Part shown: positions 16,326-25,600 of the stretch, piece by piece | Layout of the letters: every line of letters begins with the position of its first letter | Position numbering within the stretch: the first letter of the stretch is position 1 | NCBI GenBank assembly: GCA_016903675.1 | Contig: JADQBA010000001.1 | Location: 124,001 to 188,000, forward strand | Reading direction: 5' to 3' | DNA length: 64,000 bases | Origin: Stigonema ocellatum SAG 48.90 = DSM 106950 | GTDB taxonomy: Bacteria; Cyanobacteriota; Cyanobacteriia; Cyanobacteriales; Nostocaceae | Translations under genes and position numbers: made by a program | The notes under the pieces: generated by a model | Told to the model about the DNA's origin: nothing | The model's input: the letters and a program-made list of their open reading frames with translations, nothing else | Database searches by the model: none

Positions 16326-18029
16326 ATGCAAACTCCCAAGCTATTTGCGGATGAGGGGAATTTAGAAAACAAACAAGTGTCAGCCGATCACATCTCGACG
16401 GACGAACTCCCGACCATAGAATTTCCCTCTAGAGGGAAATTTAAAGCTAGTTCTTGGCGCATCCATCAAAAAATTGGCTATGGATACTCTCTGGCAATTG
16501 GGATTGGCTTTTTTGGCTCACTTGCTGGGTTATTAATGTCTAACTCCTACCAGGCAATAGAAATAAGCAAATTAAATCATGCCCACTACCAAGCAAAAAT
16601 GCTGGCTGATTATAAGGATGCGCTACTAGGGTCACAATTATATAGCTCAAACTTGGTTGCTGCACTTGAAAATCCAGAAAGGTTTTCAAGCAAAAAAGCT
16701 GAGTTTCTTAAGAGTGTTGACAAGGCTAAGAAAACTCAGCGTGAAATCGGCGAATTCCTAGACAGCAAGCCTGGGAAGTTAGCAGCAACTCCAGACACAT
16801 TACGCAATTTATTACATAATTACGAAACGAACTTAGACTCCTACGTTAGGCAGATTGAGTCTGTCTTGCAGCAAATTGACAAGCAGCAACTGCAAAAGCA
16901 GGAGATTTCTTCAGCACGAAACCAGTTGCTGAAAATTATGCGTGGTGACACAGTCATACAGCTAGATCAGCTGTCTCTAACATTGACCAACATCCTGCAA
17001 GCTGCCCAAGAGCAAGAAGAGGAAATCGGAAAACATGTAGACCATTCAAAAGTAGTTGAGAGATTAATCGTTATAGTTAGTATGCTGCTATCAGTGGCGA
17101 TCGCTGCAATTATCGCTTGGCGGACTTCTCGTGCGATCGCTGAGCCAGTCATCCTTGTCACTCAAGTTGCTGAACAGGTAGCGAGAAAATCTAACTTCGA
17201 TTTGCGAGCTCCCGTTACCACAGAAGATGAAATTGGGTTATTAGCAAAATCTCTCAATCGTTTGATCGAACAAGTTTCAAAGCATACCAAAGAACTAGAA
17301 CAAGCTAAACGATTAGCAGAAGATGCTAGCAAGGCAAAAAGTCAGTTTCTGGCAAATATTAGCCACGAGTTACGCACACCCTTGAATGCCATTATTGGCT
17401 TAAGCCAACTGCTGCAAGATGATGCTACTGATTTGGGTCTAAAAGGAGATTTTATCAGTGATCTAGAATCCATCAATTCTGCTGGCAAGCATCTACTGAC
17501 ATTAATCAACGACATTCTTGACTTGTCGAAAATTGAAGCTGGGAAAATGACTTTTTACCCAGAGACATTTGAACTTGCCACACTGATTAATAATATCATC
17601 CTCACAGTCAAGCCTTTAGTCCTGAAAAATGACAATACCTTAGAAGTGAATTACGATCACGAACTTGGCATCATGTACACTGACCAGACTAAGCTACGAC
17701 AGGTACTATATAACCTGTTGAGCAACGCCGCTAAGTTTACCACGAACGGTAAGGTAACGCTCTTGGTCAAAAAAGAAAAGTTTGACTCAGTCATTACTTT
17801 CACTGTCATCGACACAGGTATTGGTATGTCTCATGAACAACAGCAGCAGTTATTTCAACCCTTTACCCAAGGAGATGCTTCGACAACGAAAAAGTATGGT
17901 GGTACAGGACTAGGGTTAGCCATTAGCCGTCACTTTTGCCATATGATGGGCGGTGAGATTTTTGTAAAAAGCGAACCCGGCGTTGGATCTACTTTCACCG
18001 TTAGCCTTCCATTGATTATCTCTGGATAA
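16326..18029 (+). CDS. Membrane sensor histidine kinase with HAMP domain
   Basis: The 567 residues run: cytoplasmic tail of about 50, membrane helix (YSLAIGIGFFGSLAGLLM), an about 170-residue helical sensor region, second helix (LIVIVSMLLSVAIAAIIAW, about 247-265), HAMP (about 266-320), short coiled coil, HisKA with phospho-accepting His347 in ANISHELRTPLN, and HATPase_c with N box LYNLLSNAAKF, G1 DTGIGM and G2 GGTGLGLAIS. It should autophosphorylate in response to an extracytoplasmic or membrane signal. No receiver domain is fused and no response regulator lies next to it, so the partner is unknown. The ATG at 16326 has a weak GAGGG upstream. Confidence 0.9.
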   Translation: MQTPKLFADEGNLENKQVSADHISTDELPTIEFPSRGKFKASSWRIHQKIGYGYSLAIGIGFFGSLAGLLMSNSYQAIEISKLNHAHYQAKMLADYKDALLGSQLYSSNLVAALENPERFSSKKAEFLKSVDKAKKTQREIGEFLDSKPGKLAATPDTLRNLLHNYETNLDSYVRQIESVLQQIDKQQLQKQEISSARNQLLKIMRGDTVIQLDQLSLTLTNILQAAQEQEEEIGKHVDHSKVVERLIVIVSMLLSVAIAAIIAWRTSRAIAEPVILVTQVAEQVARKSNFDLRAPVTTEDEIGLLAKSLNRLIEQVSKHTKELEQAKRLAEDASKAKSQFLANISHELRTPLNAIIGLSQLLQDDATDLGLKGDFISDLESINSAGKHLLTLINDILDLSKIEAGKMTFYPETFELATLINNIILTVKPLVLKNDNTLEVNYDHELGIMYTDQTKLRQVLYNLLSNAAKFTTNGKVTLLVKKEKFDSVITFTVIDTGIGMSHEQQQQLFQPFTQGDASTTKKYGGTGLGLAISRHFCHMMGGEIFVKSEPGVGSTFTVSLPLIISG

Positions 18030-18048
18030 AATTAAAAATTTTTTATCA

Positions 18049-18243
18049 AACACAGGGGTGTGGGGGTGTAAGGTTGTGGGGGTGTAGGGGTGTGGGGGTG
18101 TAAGGGTGTAGGGGTGTAAGGGTGTAAGGGGAAAGAGTGTTTTTTTCATTCATAGCGGGTGGTGTTCCTAACTCCCCACTCCCCACTCCCCACTCCCCAC
18201 TCCCCACTCCCCACTCCCCACTCCCCACTCCCCACTCCTAACT
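18049..18243. repeat. Two arrays of G/C-rich heptamer repeats
   Basis: 18049-18130 is a G-rich run of GGGGTGT/GGGTGTA-type units. 18168-18243 is a near-perfect array of ACTCCCC units (about ten copies). The latter family recurs on the opposite strand at 63583-63626. These are short tandem repeats common in Nostocales, not a CRISPR array: units are 7 bp with no spacers. Confidence 0.8.
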
Positions 18244-18820
18244 ATTCCCAGACAACTTGTAAATCCAAGATGAAACCAGGTAAGACATCTTCTCCTGATA
18301 ACTCAGTTGGAGATTCTAGCACTTCTACATCTTTTCCTTGGCGATAAATTTCGACTCGACGATTTTTTCTATCGATTAACCAACCGAGTTTCACTTCGTT
18401 GTCTATATATTCTTTCATCTTGTCCTGTGTCTCTTTTAATGTATCACTAGGAGACATTAACTCCAAGACAAAATCGGGAGCAATTGGGGGGAATTTTTCT
18501 TGCTGTTCCAGTGTGAGTGAATCCCATCTCTCTTGTTTTACCCAAGAAACATCGGGAGAACGGTTTGCACCATTAGGAAGTTTAAAACAGGTAGAAGAAT
18601 CAAAGCAGACTCCTAATTTTGTTTTGCGATTCCAAATAACAAAATCAGCCCCCATTTCAATATTTCGTTTCCCTGTTCCGCCTCCAGTAGGTGACATGAT
18701 AATTAATTCCTCTTTAGCATTGCGCTCAAACTTTATTTCTGGGTTGTCCCGACAAAGCTGATAAAATTGGTCCTCACTTAGTTTGAGGATAGAGTTAAAA
18801 TTGATAGTAAAGGCTGTCAT
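18242..18820 (-). CDS. Uma2-family (DUF820) putative PD-(D/E)XK nuclease
   Basis: The 192-residue protein has the Uma2 order: LSEDQFYQLCRDNPEIKFERN, an EELIIMSPTGG strand-turn, GVCFDSSTCFKLPNGANRSPDVSWV, then PDFVLELMSPSDTLKETQDKMKEY and LGWLIDRKNRRVEIYR. The Asp of SPDVSW, the Glu of LELMSPSD and the following Lys form the PD-(D/E)XK-like site. The family is greatly expanded in cyanobacteria and its real role is unknown. It starts at ATG 18820, preceded by AATTATG repeats. Confidence 0.85.
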   Translation of the reverse strand: MTAFTINFNSILKLSEDQFYQLCRDNPEIKFERNAKEELIIMSPTGGGTGKRNIEMGADFVIWNRKTKLGVCFDSSTCFKLPNGANRSPDVSWVKQERWDSLTLEQQEKFPPIAPDFVLELMSPSDTLKETQDKMKEYIDNEVKLGWLIDRKNRRVEIYRQGKDVEVLESPTELSGEDVLPGFILDLQVVWE

Positions 18821-18846
18821 GAGAATTATGAATGGTAAATTATGAA

Positions 18847-19338
18847 TTATATTAAATTAGCAGCCTTCTTTGCAATTTCTTCTCTATCAGAATCAGTAAG
18901 AAGTACTGTAAGTAGCGATTTGAGGGCTTCGCGGTTAGATATAAACTCTTCACCGTATAAATCATCTTGCAACAAAGTAACTTCTAAATGAGGTATTAGT
19001 TCAGGCGTAGGAGATAGCAACTGTTCTTTAATGCGTGCCCTTGCAGTTTCTGTCGCAGAAGTTGTACCTATACCTAAATCCCATGTTTCAATTATTAGTC
19101 TGACTTCGCGGTTGAGAGATACACGCAGCGTTGATAGGCGACCAAATAAAGGAAGGTTGAGCATTAAAGGTGCTAATGCATTACCCCAATCCAAACCAGC
19201 ATCAATGGTGCAATTTGCTTCATCTTCGATGCAAACAGCCTCTTCAAGCCATCCTTCACCAAAAAGTAAATTTATAGCCTCTTGGGTTGTTATGGACTCG
19301 GTTGCCTCAGAATTATCCTTTTGCTGTTGATGGTTCAT
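18847..19338 (-). CDS. Conserved-looking hypothetical protein
   Basis: The 163 residues are soluble and acidic, with TTQEAINLLFGEGWLEEAV at the start, LDWGNALAPLMLNLPLFGRLSTLRVSLNREVRLIIETWDLG in the middle and a charged tail. I do not recognise a family. The start MNHQQQ has GAAAGG about ten bases upstream. It is read in the same direction as the Uma2 gene 26 bp downstream, so the two may be co-transcribed. No membrane segment or signal peptide. Confidence 0.55.
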   Translation of the reverse strand: MNHQQQKDNSEATESITTQEAINLLFGEGWLEEAVCIEDEANCTIDAGLDWGNALAPLMLNLPLFGRLSTLRVSLNREVRLIIETWDLGIGTTSATETARARIKEQLLSPTPELIPHLEVTLLQDDLYGEEFISNREALKSLLTVLLTDSDREEIAKKAANLI

Positions 19339-19373
19339 AAATTTTTACCTTTCAAGATTTTCTTGATTGGCAA

Positions 19374-19503
19374 TAAGTAGTTCGGCGTGAATAATAAAAG
19401 GTTTGTAGTTGCGCTTCAGCGCCCTAGATATGAGCGCTGAAGCGCAACTACGAGCCCTTACTTGCATTCATATAGTTTGGTTTTTCTATGCCGATCTACT
19501 TAT
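19374..19503. mobile_element. MITE-like hairpin element (ends AAGTAGTTCGGCGTGAATAA)
   Basis: The outer ends AAGTAGTTCGGCGTGAAT and ATGCCGATCTACTT are roughly inverted. The inner arms GTAGTTGCGCTTCAGCGC and GCGCTGAAGCGCAACTAC are perfectly inverted around a short loop. The same outer and inner design is seen at 43614-43739. The element is non-coding, but its right end overlaps the stop of a small minus-strand frame. Confidence 0.55.
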
Positions 19504-19672
19504 ATCTTAATTTAAATATCCAGTCCCAGTATTTATCTTCTTGGCTAAATAGCCTTAAGTTTTCTACCCAATCATTGAGATAATCATCAACATGTCTTTG
19601 TCCTAAATCTACCAAATAAGCTTCAATAGGTGTATGGTCAACGCCCGTTTTTAATTCGATTTTTCGCTGCAC
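19496..19672 (-). pseudogene. Short remnant or small unknown gene
   Basis: A 58-codon minus-strand frame reads RKIELKTGVDHTPIEAYLVD, LGQRHVDDYLNDWVENLRLF and EDKYWDWIFKLRY. The text is protein-like (no low complexity, charged and aromatic residues in a helical pattern) and keeps one frame to its stop at 19496. It has only a GTG as possible start directly after an in-frame stop. It is probably the C-terminal end of a lost gene. I do not recognise the family. Confidence 0.4.
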
Positions 19673-19803
19673 CTAAAGCTCCCAAGTGTCAGAATATCTA
19701 AGAGTAATAACACAATTGTTACAATAATTGAGTCCACCACTGACTCACACAGTTACCTCCACCCCCATATACCTTCATAATTCATAATTCATAATTCACA
19801 CCC

Positions 19804-22128
19804 ATGACCACAACCATTGACTTCCTCAGTCACCTCAACCCCAGTCAACGCCGCGCCGTTGAACACTTCTGCGGTCCCTTACTCGTTGTTGCTGGTGCGG
19901 GTTCCGGTAAAACACGAGCCTTGACTTATCGTATCGCTAACCTGATTGTACAACACCGTGTTGACCCAGAAAATATTCTGGCGGTTACCTTTACCAACAA
20001 AGCCGCAAGGGAGATGAAGGAGCGTATTCAGAAGCTCTTTTCTGAACAGTTGGCAATGACAAAATATGGTGAGCGGTTTGATTTGTTGCCAGAAGAGGAA
20101 CAGACAAAGCTGAAGTCACAAGTGTGGAGAACCGTTATCAAAGACTTGTGGTGTGGCACTTTCCACAGTTTATTTTCTCGCATTCTCCGCTTTGATATCG
20201 AAAAATACCAAGATGAAAAAGGACGTCGGTGGAATCGCAATTTTTCAATTTTTGACGAATCGGATGCCCAAAGTCTTGTTAAAGAAATCGTTACTAAACA
20301 GCTTAACCTAGACGACAAGAAGTTTGAACCACGTTCCGTCCGGTACGCCATTAGTAACGCTAAGAACCAAAGCTTATCACCCGAAGAATTCGAGCGAGAG
20401 CAACCAAATTATCGCGGACGGGTGATTGCAGAAGTTTACAATTCTTATCAAGGTAGGCTAGCAGAAAATAACGCCCTTGACTTTGATGATTTGATTCTGG
20501 TTCCTGTAAGACTGTTTCAGCAAAACGAGCAAGTATTGGGTTACTGGTACAATAAGTTTCGCCACATCCTTGTAGATGAATATCAGGATACCAACCGTAC
20601 TCAATACGACCTGATTCGCCTGTTGGTGACCAACGGGAAAGTCAGTAAAAGTGAATGGGACTGGCGATCGCGCTCGGTTTTTGTGGTAGGTGATGCAGAC
20701 CAGTCCATCTATTCATTTAGGATGGCTGATTTTACCATATTGCTGGACTTTCAGCAAGACTTTGGTGATGGGTTGCCCGACGACGATACCCGTTCAATGG
20801 TGAAGCTAGAGGAAAATTATCGCTCTTGCGAAAACATTCTGCAAGCGGCTAATCAACTGATTGAAAACAACACCCAACGGATTGATAAGGTTCTCAAACC
20901 GACACGGGGTGCAGGTGAAGATATTTATTGTTACAAAGCAGATGATGAACTCGCGGAAGCAGAATTTGTCGTCAATCAAATTCAAACTTTAGAAACCCAG
21001 AATCCAGAGTTGAACTGGGGAAGTTTTGCCATACTTTATCGGACTAACGCCCAATCTCGCCCGTTTGAAGAAATTTTGGTGCGCTTGGGAATTCCCTACA
21101 CAATTGTAGGAGGATTGAAGTTTTACGATCGCAAAGAAATTAAAGATGTGATCGCTTATTTAAGAGCGATCGCTAACCCAGCTGATACAGTTAGTTTGTT
21201 GCGAATCATTAACACTCCCCGGCGTGGTATTGGTAAAGCCACCACCGATGCACTTGTGAACGCCGCCCGAGAATTAGGTACAACCCTGTGGGAAATCCTG
21301 AGTGACGAGACATCAGTAAATACATTAGCGGGACGTTCAGCTAAATCTGTCAATAGCTTTGCCCAAATGATTCGCGGCTTACAAGGACAAATAGAAACGG
21401 TTCCAGTTTCCCAAATTGTGCAAGGGGTGCTGGACAACTCCGGTTACATCCAAGACTTGGAAACTCAGAGTACCGATGAAGCCGAAGAGAGGTTGGGAAA
21501 CGTCAAAGAATTGTTGAACGCGGTGCTGCAATTTGAAGAAGAAAACCAGGACGTTTCGCTACAAGCATTTCTTCAAAGTACCGCGCTGAGTTCTGATTTG
21601 GATAACTTAAAAGAAGGACAGACAGCAGTTTCATTGATGACTTTACATGCTTCCAAGGGACTGGAGTTTCCCGTTGTGTTTTTGGTGGGAATGGAACAAG
21701 GGCTATTTCCCAACTACCGTTCTCTCAACGATCCCTCATCTTTGGAAGAAGAACGTCGTCTGTGTTACGTAGGTATTACTCGCGCCCAAGAACGTTTATA
21801 CTTAACCAATGCGCGTGAACGCCGACTCTACGGTTCCCGCGAACCCGCCATGCCATCCCAGTTCCTGAACGAGTTACCCGAAGAATTATTAGCTCATCCA
21901 CGCAAGAACAGTCGAGTGGCAAACAAGGGTGCTACTGCAACCCGTGGAAAACAAGGTACTGCTGAGATTTGGCAAGTAGGCGATCAAGTCCTCCACAAAA
22001 CTTTCGGCATCGGTGAAATTACGCATATTTTCGGTTCGGGAAGCAAAATTTCTCTGGCAATCAGGTTTGACAGTCTCGGTCAAAAAATTATCGACCCTAG
22101 AGTTGCCCAATTGCAAAGAGTCCAATGA
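19804..22128 (+). CDS. pcrA: UvrD/PcrA-type ATP-dependent DNA helicase
   Basis: This superfamily 1A 3'-5' helicase acts in excision repair and replication-fork maintenance. The 774-residue protein has motif I GAGSGKT at 31-37, Ia AVTFTNKAAREMKER, II VDEYQDTNRTQYDLI, III GDADQSIYSFR, IV LEENYRS, V TLHASKGLEFPVVF and VI VGITRAQERLYL. The C-terminal WQVGDQVLHKTFGIGEIT forms the Tudor-like domain that binds RNA polymerase in PcrA. ATG 19804 follows AATTCAT repeats and has no strong ribosome-binding site. Two pieces of this gene (20647-20736 and 21029-21066) recur with one mismatch each near 34.7 and 35.5 kb. Confidence 0.95.
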   Translation: MTTTIDFLSHLNPSQRRAVEHFCGPLLVVAGAGSGKTRALTYRIANLIVQHRVDPENILAVTFTNKAAREMKERIQKLFSEQLAMTKYGERFDLLPEEEQTKLKSQVWRTVIKDLWCGTFHSLFSRILRFDIEKYQDEKGRRWNRNFSIFDESDAQSLVKEIVTKQLNLDDKKFEPRSVRYAISNAKNQSLSPEEFEREQPNYRGRVIAEVYNSYQGRLAENNALDFDDLILVPVRLFQQNEQVLGYWYNKFRHILVDEYQDTNRTQYDLIRLLVTNGKVSKSEWDWRSRSVFVVGDADQSIYSFRMADFTILLDFQQDFGDGLPDDDTRSMVKLEENYRSCENILQAANQLIENNTQRIDKVLKPTRGAGEDIYCYKADDELAEAEFVVNQIQTLETQNPELNWGSFAILYRTNAQSRPFEEILVRLGIPYTIVGGLKFYDRKEIKDVIAYLRAIANPADTVSLLRIINTPRRGIGKATTDALVNAARELGTTLWEILSDETSVNTLAGRSAKSVNSFAQMIRGLQGQIETVPVSQIVQGVLDNSGYIQDLETQSTDEAEERLGNVKELLNAVLQFEEENQDVSLQAFLQSTALSSDLDNLKEGQTAVSLMTLHASKGLEFPVVFLVGMEQGLFPNYRSLNDPSSLEEERRLCYVGITRAQERLYLTNARERRLYGSREPAMPSQFLNELPEELLAHPRKNSRVANKGATATRGKQGTAEIWQVGDQVLHKTFGIGEITHIFGSGSKISLAIRFDSLGQKIIDPRVAQLQRVQ

Positions 22129-22152
22129 TACCTCCCCCACCCCTCGTCCCCT

Positions 22153-22205
22153 CGTTCCCATGCTGAGCATGGGAACGCATTCCAGGAGGCTCCGCCTCCC
22201 CTGTA
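22153..22205. repeat. Dispersed palindrome CGTTCCCATGCTGAGCATGGGAACG
   Basis: A near-perfect CGTTCCCATGC / GCATGGGAACG hairpin is followed by AGGAGGCTCCGCCTCCC, a second small palindrome. The same two-part unit occurs at 35239-35284. It lies 25 bp after the pcrA stop and may end its transcript. Confidence 0.65.
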
Positions 22206-22329
22206 TCCGTAACCTTGTTATGGGAATTTTAAAAAATGGCACGGAAACCAAAAGAGACTAAAACATACAAGATGCCCAAGGGATTTGTTCCTGGCATGAA
22301 GAGCATGAGAGGATGTTTTAAAAGTGGGG

Positions 22330-22540
22330 AGCTTTTACCAGAACTACCACGGCCTGAGCTTGCACTACTAATCACTATTGTTTCATCTGTGATAGGTTAG
22401 AAAAGGTTGATCGCGGTTTGTACCATTTTGGAGAGAGAATCAGAGATGCAAAGTCGAATAAGTATTCATCCAGATATTTGTAACGGACGACCTATTATCG
22501 CTAACAACAGTCAATACAGCTTGAATATCGATTGTGGTTG
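22330..22540 (+). pseudogene. Duplicated segment with the first codons of a DUF433 antitoxin gene
   Basis: About 170 bp match 38686-38860 closely, including the leader and ATG of the intact DUF433 gene there. Here ATG 22446 gives MQSRISIHPDICNGRP, then the sequence diverges and the rest of the gene is missing. It is a broken copy of the toxin-antitoxin locus at 38.8 kb or of a common ancestor. Confidence 0.7.
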
Positions 22541-22607
22541 AATGTGTAGCTGGTAATTGAGCTTTAACTGAAGCAACTTGTTTTACGGTGACTCGTTATT
22601 TTAGGTT

Positions 22608-25600
22608 TCAGATAAACCAAGGAGTTTTTTCTAGTACCTTGTGAAGGCTAAATATGGAACCTTGGCGGAGAAAAGCATCTGTTAAATAAGCGATATTACC
22701 TGCATATTTAGTAGTGATAGGCTCTGCACATAATGAGTCGGTTGATGCCAAGTTGAGTTTAGTTAAGCTGAGAATCTGCACCGCTAATGCTTTCAAATCG
22801 GGTGGCGAATTTGGGGCATTTTCTGGATATCCTGTCCAAGCATTAATTTCAAGTACTTGCGGCGTACCTAGTACTTTGCGGTATAAGTTGTACCCTGTTG
22901 TAGAAAGGTAAATTTGATTTGGAGAAGTAATTATATAGCTACCACGGCTTAAACTACCATCAGTCTCTACACGGCTGTCGTAAAGTCGAACATTGTGATG
23001 GGTGTTAATCCAAATAAATGAATAGGTTCCTTTAGGACGAACGCTACGCGCTGCTTCTAAAATAGCCTCACGATCTTCACGTGAAAATTTTGCTGAGTAG
23101 TGAAAATAGATGTGGGGAGTTTCTTGGAGATTGAGACGCTCCAAAGTTTGCTGGATTAGAGCCTTGAAATACTTGGTTCGTTCATCATAGGCAAATGTCT
23201 CTGTATTCCCAGAATAGAACTCCCATCGTCCGTAGTTATTAAAAACATTAGCATAACCCATTAGCCGTTGCGAGCCTTGTCGTCTACTTTGTGTATAGGA
23301 AAGACCAACAAAAAAATCTGCATCAGGAAGGGCATCGGGAAGAACCCAAGGTGTCACGCCGCATTTAGCAATAATATTCAAGGCTAAATTCAAATCTTTC
23401 CAATCAGGATTTAGCAGTGTAGGTGTATCAACCATCTGGCAAGGAATGCCATTTTCCAGCAAAAAACGCTTAATTTGGTAATAGGGCGAAGTTTCATCAT
23501 CCGATGCGTAACCTTGCTCTGGAGTGTGGACTAAAAACAGTCGATTTAGACGTTCATTGCCAATCCAGTCTGAATGCTCGTTCAGTAATCGCTTACATTC
23601 GCCAAGTGCCAGTTCAATTGTTGGGATAGTGATGATTGAGTTGTAAGTAAAACGGGTACTAAATGTGCGCTCAGAACCACGATATTTGTATTTACCAATC
23701 TTCAATCGCTCAATTAGGCTTACCATGTTTGTACGCAAATCAGATGTGCAAAGAGGCACTATTTCGATTGTCTTTGGAGAATAGTCAAATGCTCCAAATC
23801 TAGTGATACCATCACGAATATCCTTGGATGCCCGTCCTTGATTGAATTCAACACTCGGTTCCGGTAAAGTTCTGACTATAAGCCCTGTGCCAAATGTTCC
23901 TTGACCAGACAAAGCAGTTGGAGTTCCTTGAAGTCCTATTTTCACCCCATCCACTAACAGTGGAAAGATAGTTTGTACCAGTTCTCCAGCTACAGCTTGG
24001 GTTTTTTCAGCCCGTGTGCGTGCAGCATTCGGTTCCAGCGCATGACTGTGTTTCTTAATAGCTTGCGGTAAATCAAAGTAAATGTTACGCGCACGCAGAA
24101 TTTTTTGAATTAGGGTTTTAGGGAGGCTGGGAATAACCTTAGTACTGGCGATTTGCTCTTCTTTATCGAAATCAAAAAGATATACGTGGCTCCACTCTGA
24201 ATTTACAGAGGTAATCCGCCCCATCTGCCATCCATTCCACTGTGCTACGGCAAGCTTATCAACTAACTCACTTGTTTTTAATAAACTTAGTAAAGTTGCT
24301 AATGAGCAAATATTCTTAACTTGCAAAGTGTAATCAACACATAAATAGTATTTACCCCAATAGCGTCGCAATTGAAATTCATAAGCAGGGCAGAACCATA
24401 CAAATTTATTTACTTCTTCGGGTAGCGGTAGGTGAGATTTTTGACGATGAACCGTCAATCTGCCAAATTTAAAGCCATCTATGTACCACCCATGTCCAAC
24501 TAAAGCATCTTTCAACGAGGACATGATACTTCGTTCAAACTGTCTTAGATATTCGTTGTTAGACTTTTTCTCTTCCGTAAGTACAAATGTTACCGGAAAT
24601 AAATTGGCAAATTCTGTTACCTTTACCACTGCATTTGCTTGGAGAGCTGCCTCTCGTTCAGCTGCTCTGCTAAACAGCGTCACTTGAGTTTGGGTAGCAG
24701 TCACCCTGTAGTCTGGAGGTGGTAATTCTAAGTTAACCATCTCCTTGTACATTCGCTTAGTTCCTTCACTGATCGCTCGCACGAAAGCCTTGCCTCGCTG
24801 GTCTTTCATATGTTTGAGCCACTCAATTAGTTTAGGATTGCGTGGCGTCGAAACTAGGACAGTATTGTCAAGTGAGAAGTGATCGGGGACATCTCCATCT
24901 CTCTGAATGATTCGCCCTGCGTTACGAACTACAAAAGTATCTTTATAGTACTCACACTCAATTGGAAAAGTAATTTCATAGTCCCGATGGGTGACAGCAT
25001 TGACTATCGCTTCATCAACTGCAATTTGCGGATATTCTGGATCGTCGATAAACCCACCACCAGCTGGATTCCTTTTAGAGTAAGTTTTGAAAAAACCAGA
25101 CTCTTGAAAGAATGTGCGAATATCTCGAATTTGCTTGGTAATCGAGCCGGTAAAGTTGCGCTCGAAGGTTGGTAAGCCCCGCTCATCACCAAAATTTGTT
25201 GCAAATCTAAGTAGCCGAATGTATGACCAAGGAAGAATTCTTTGGGGGTTCGCGGCAAAAAAGAGAAAACCTACTTTGGTGAAAAAGTAGTTACCTGAAT
25301 CATCTTTATCCAAAGCTCCTGCGTTATAGAGCAACTCATCGTCCGTGAGTTCAGAAATAGCATCCTCGGAGTCAAATTGACGAAATGCTTCTAATGCACC
25401 TCGATCTAAATCTTCTGGTTTGTAAGGACAGCAATATGCTTGCTCGCGGTCGATGATTTTCTGATATTGTTGAAGCGATTGCCTCAGTTGTTCAAGTTCT
25501 TGGTTGCGCCCAAAAGCTCCAGACGAAATCACACTACTGGGGCTAATATTTTTATTATGCTTTGCATCTGTCCGAGCTGCACTGACAGCCTGTTTCTCTT

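Noticed and set aside
18168..18243. Possible CRISPR array
   Set aside because: Seven-base units in direct tandem with no spacers: a short tandem repeat.
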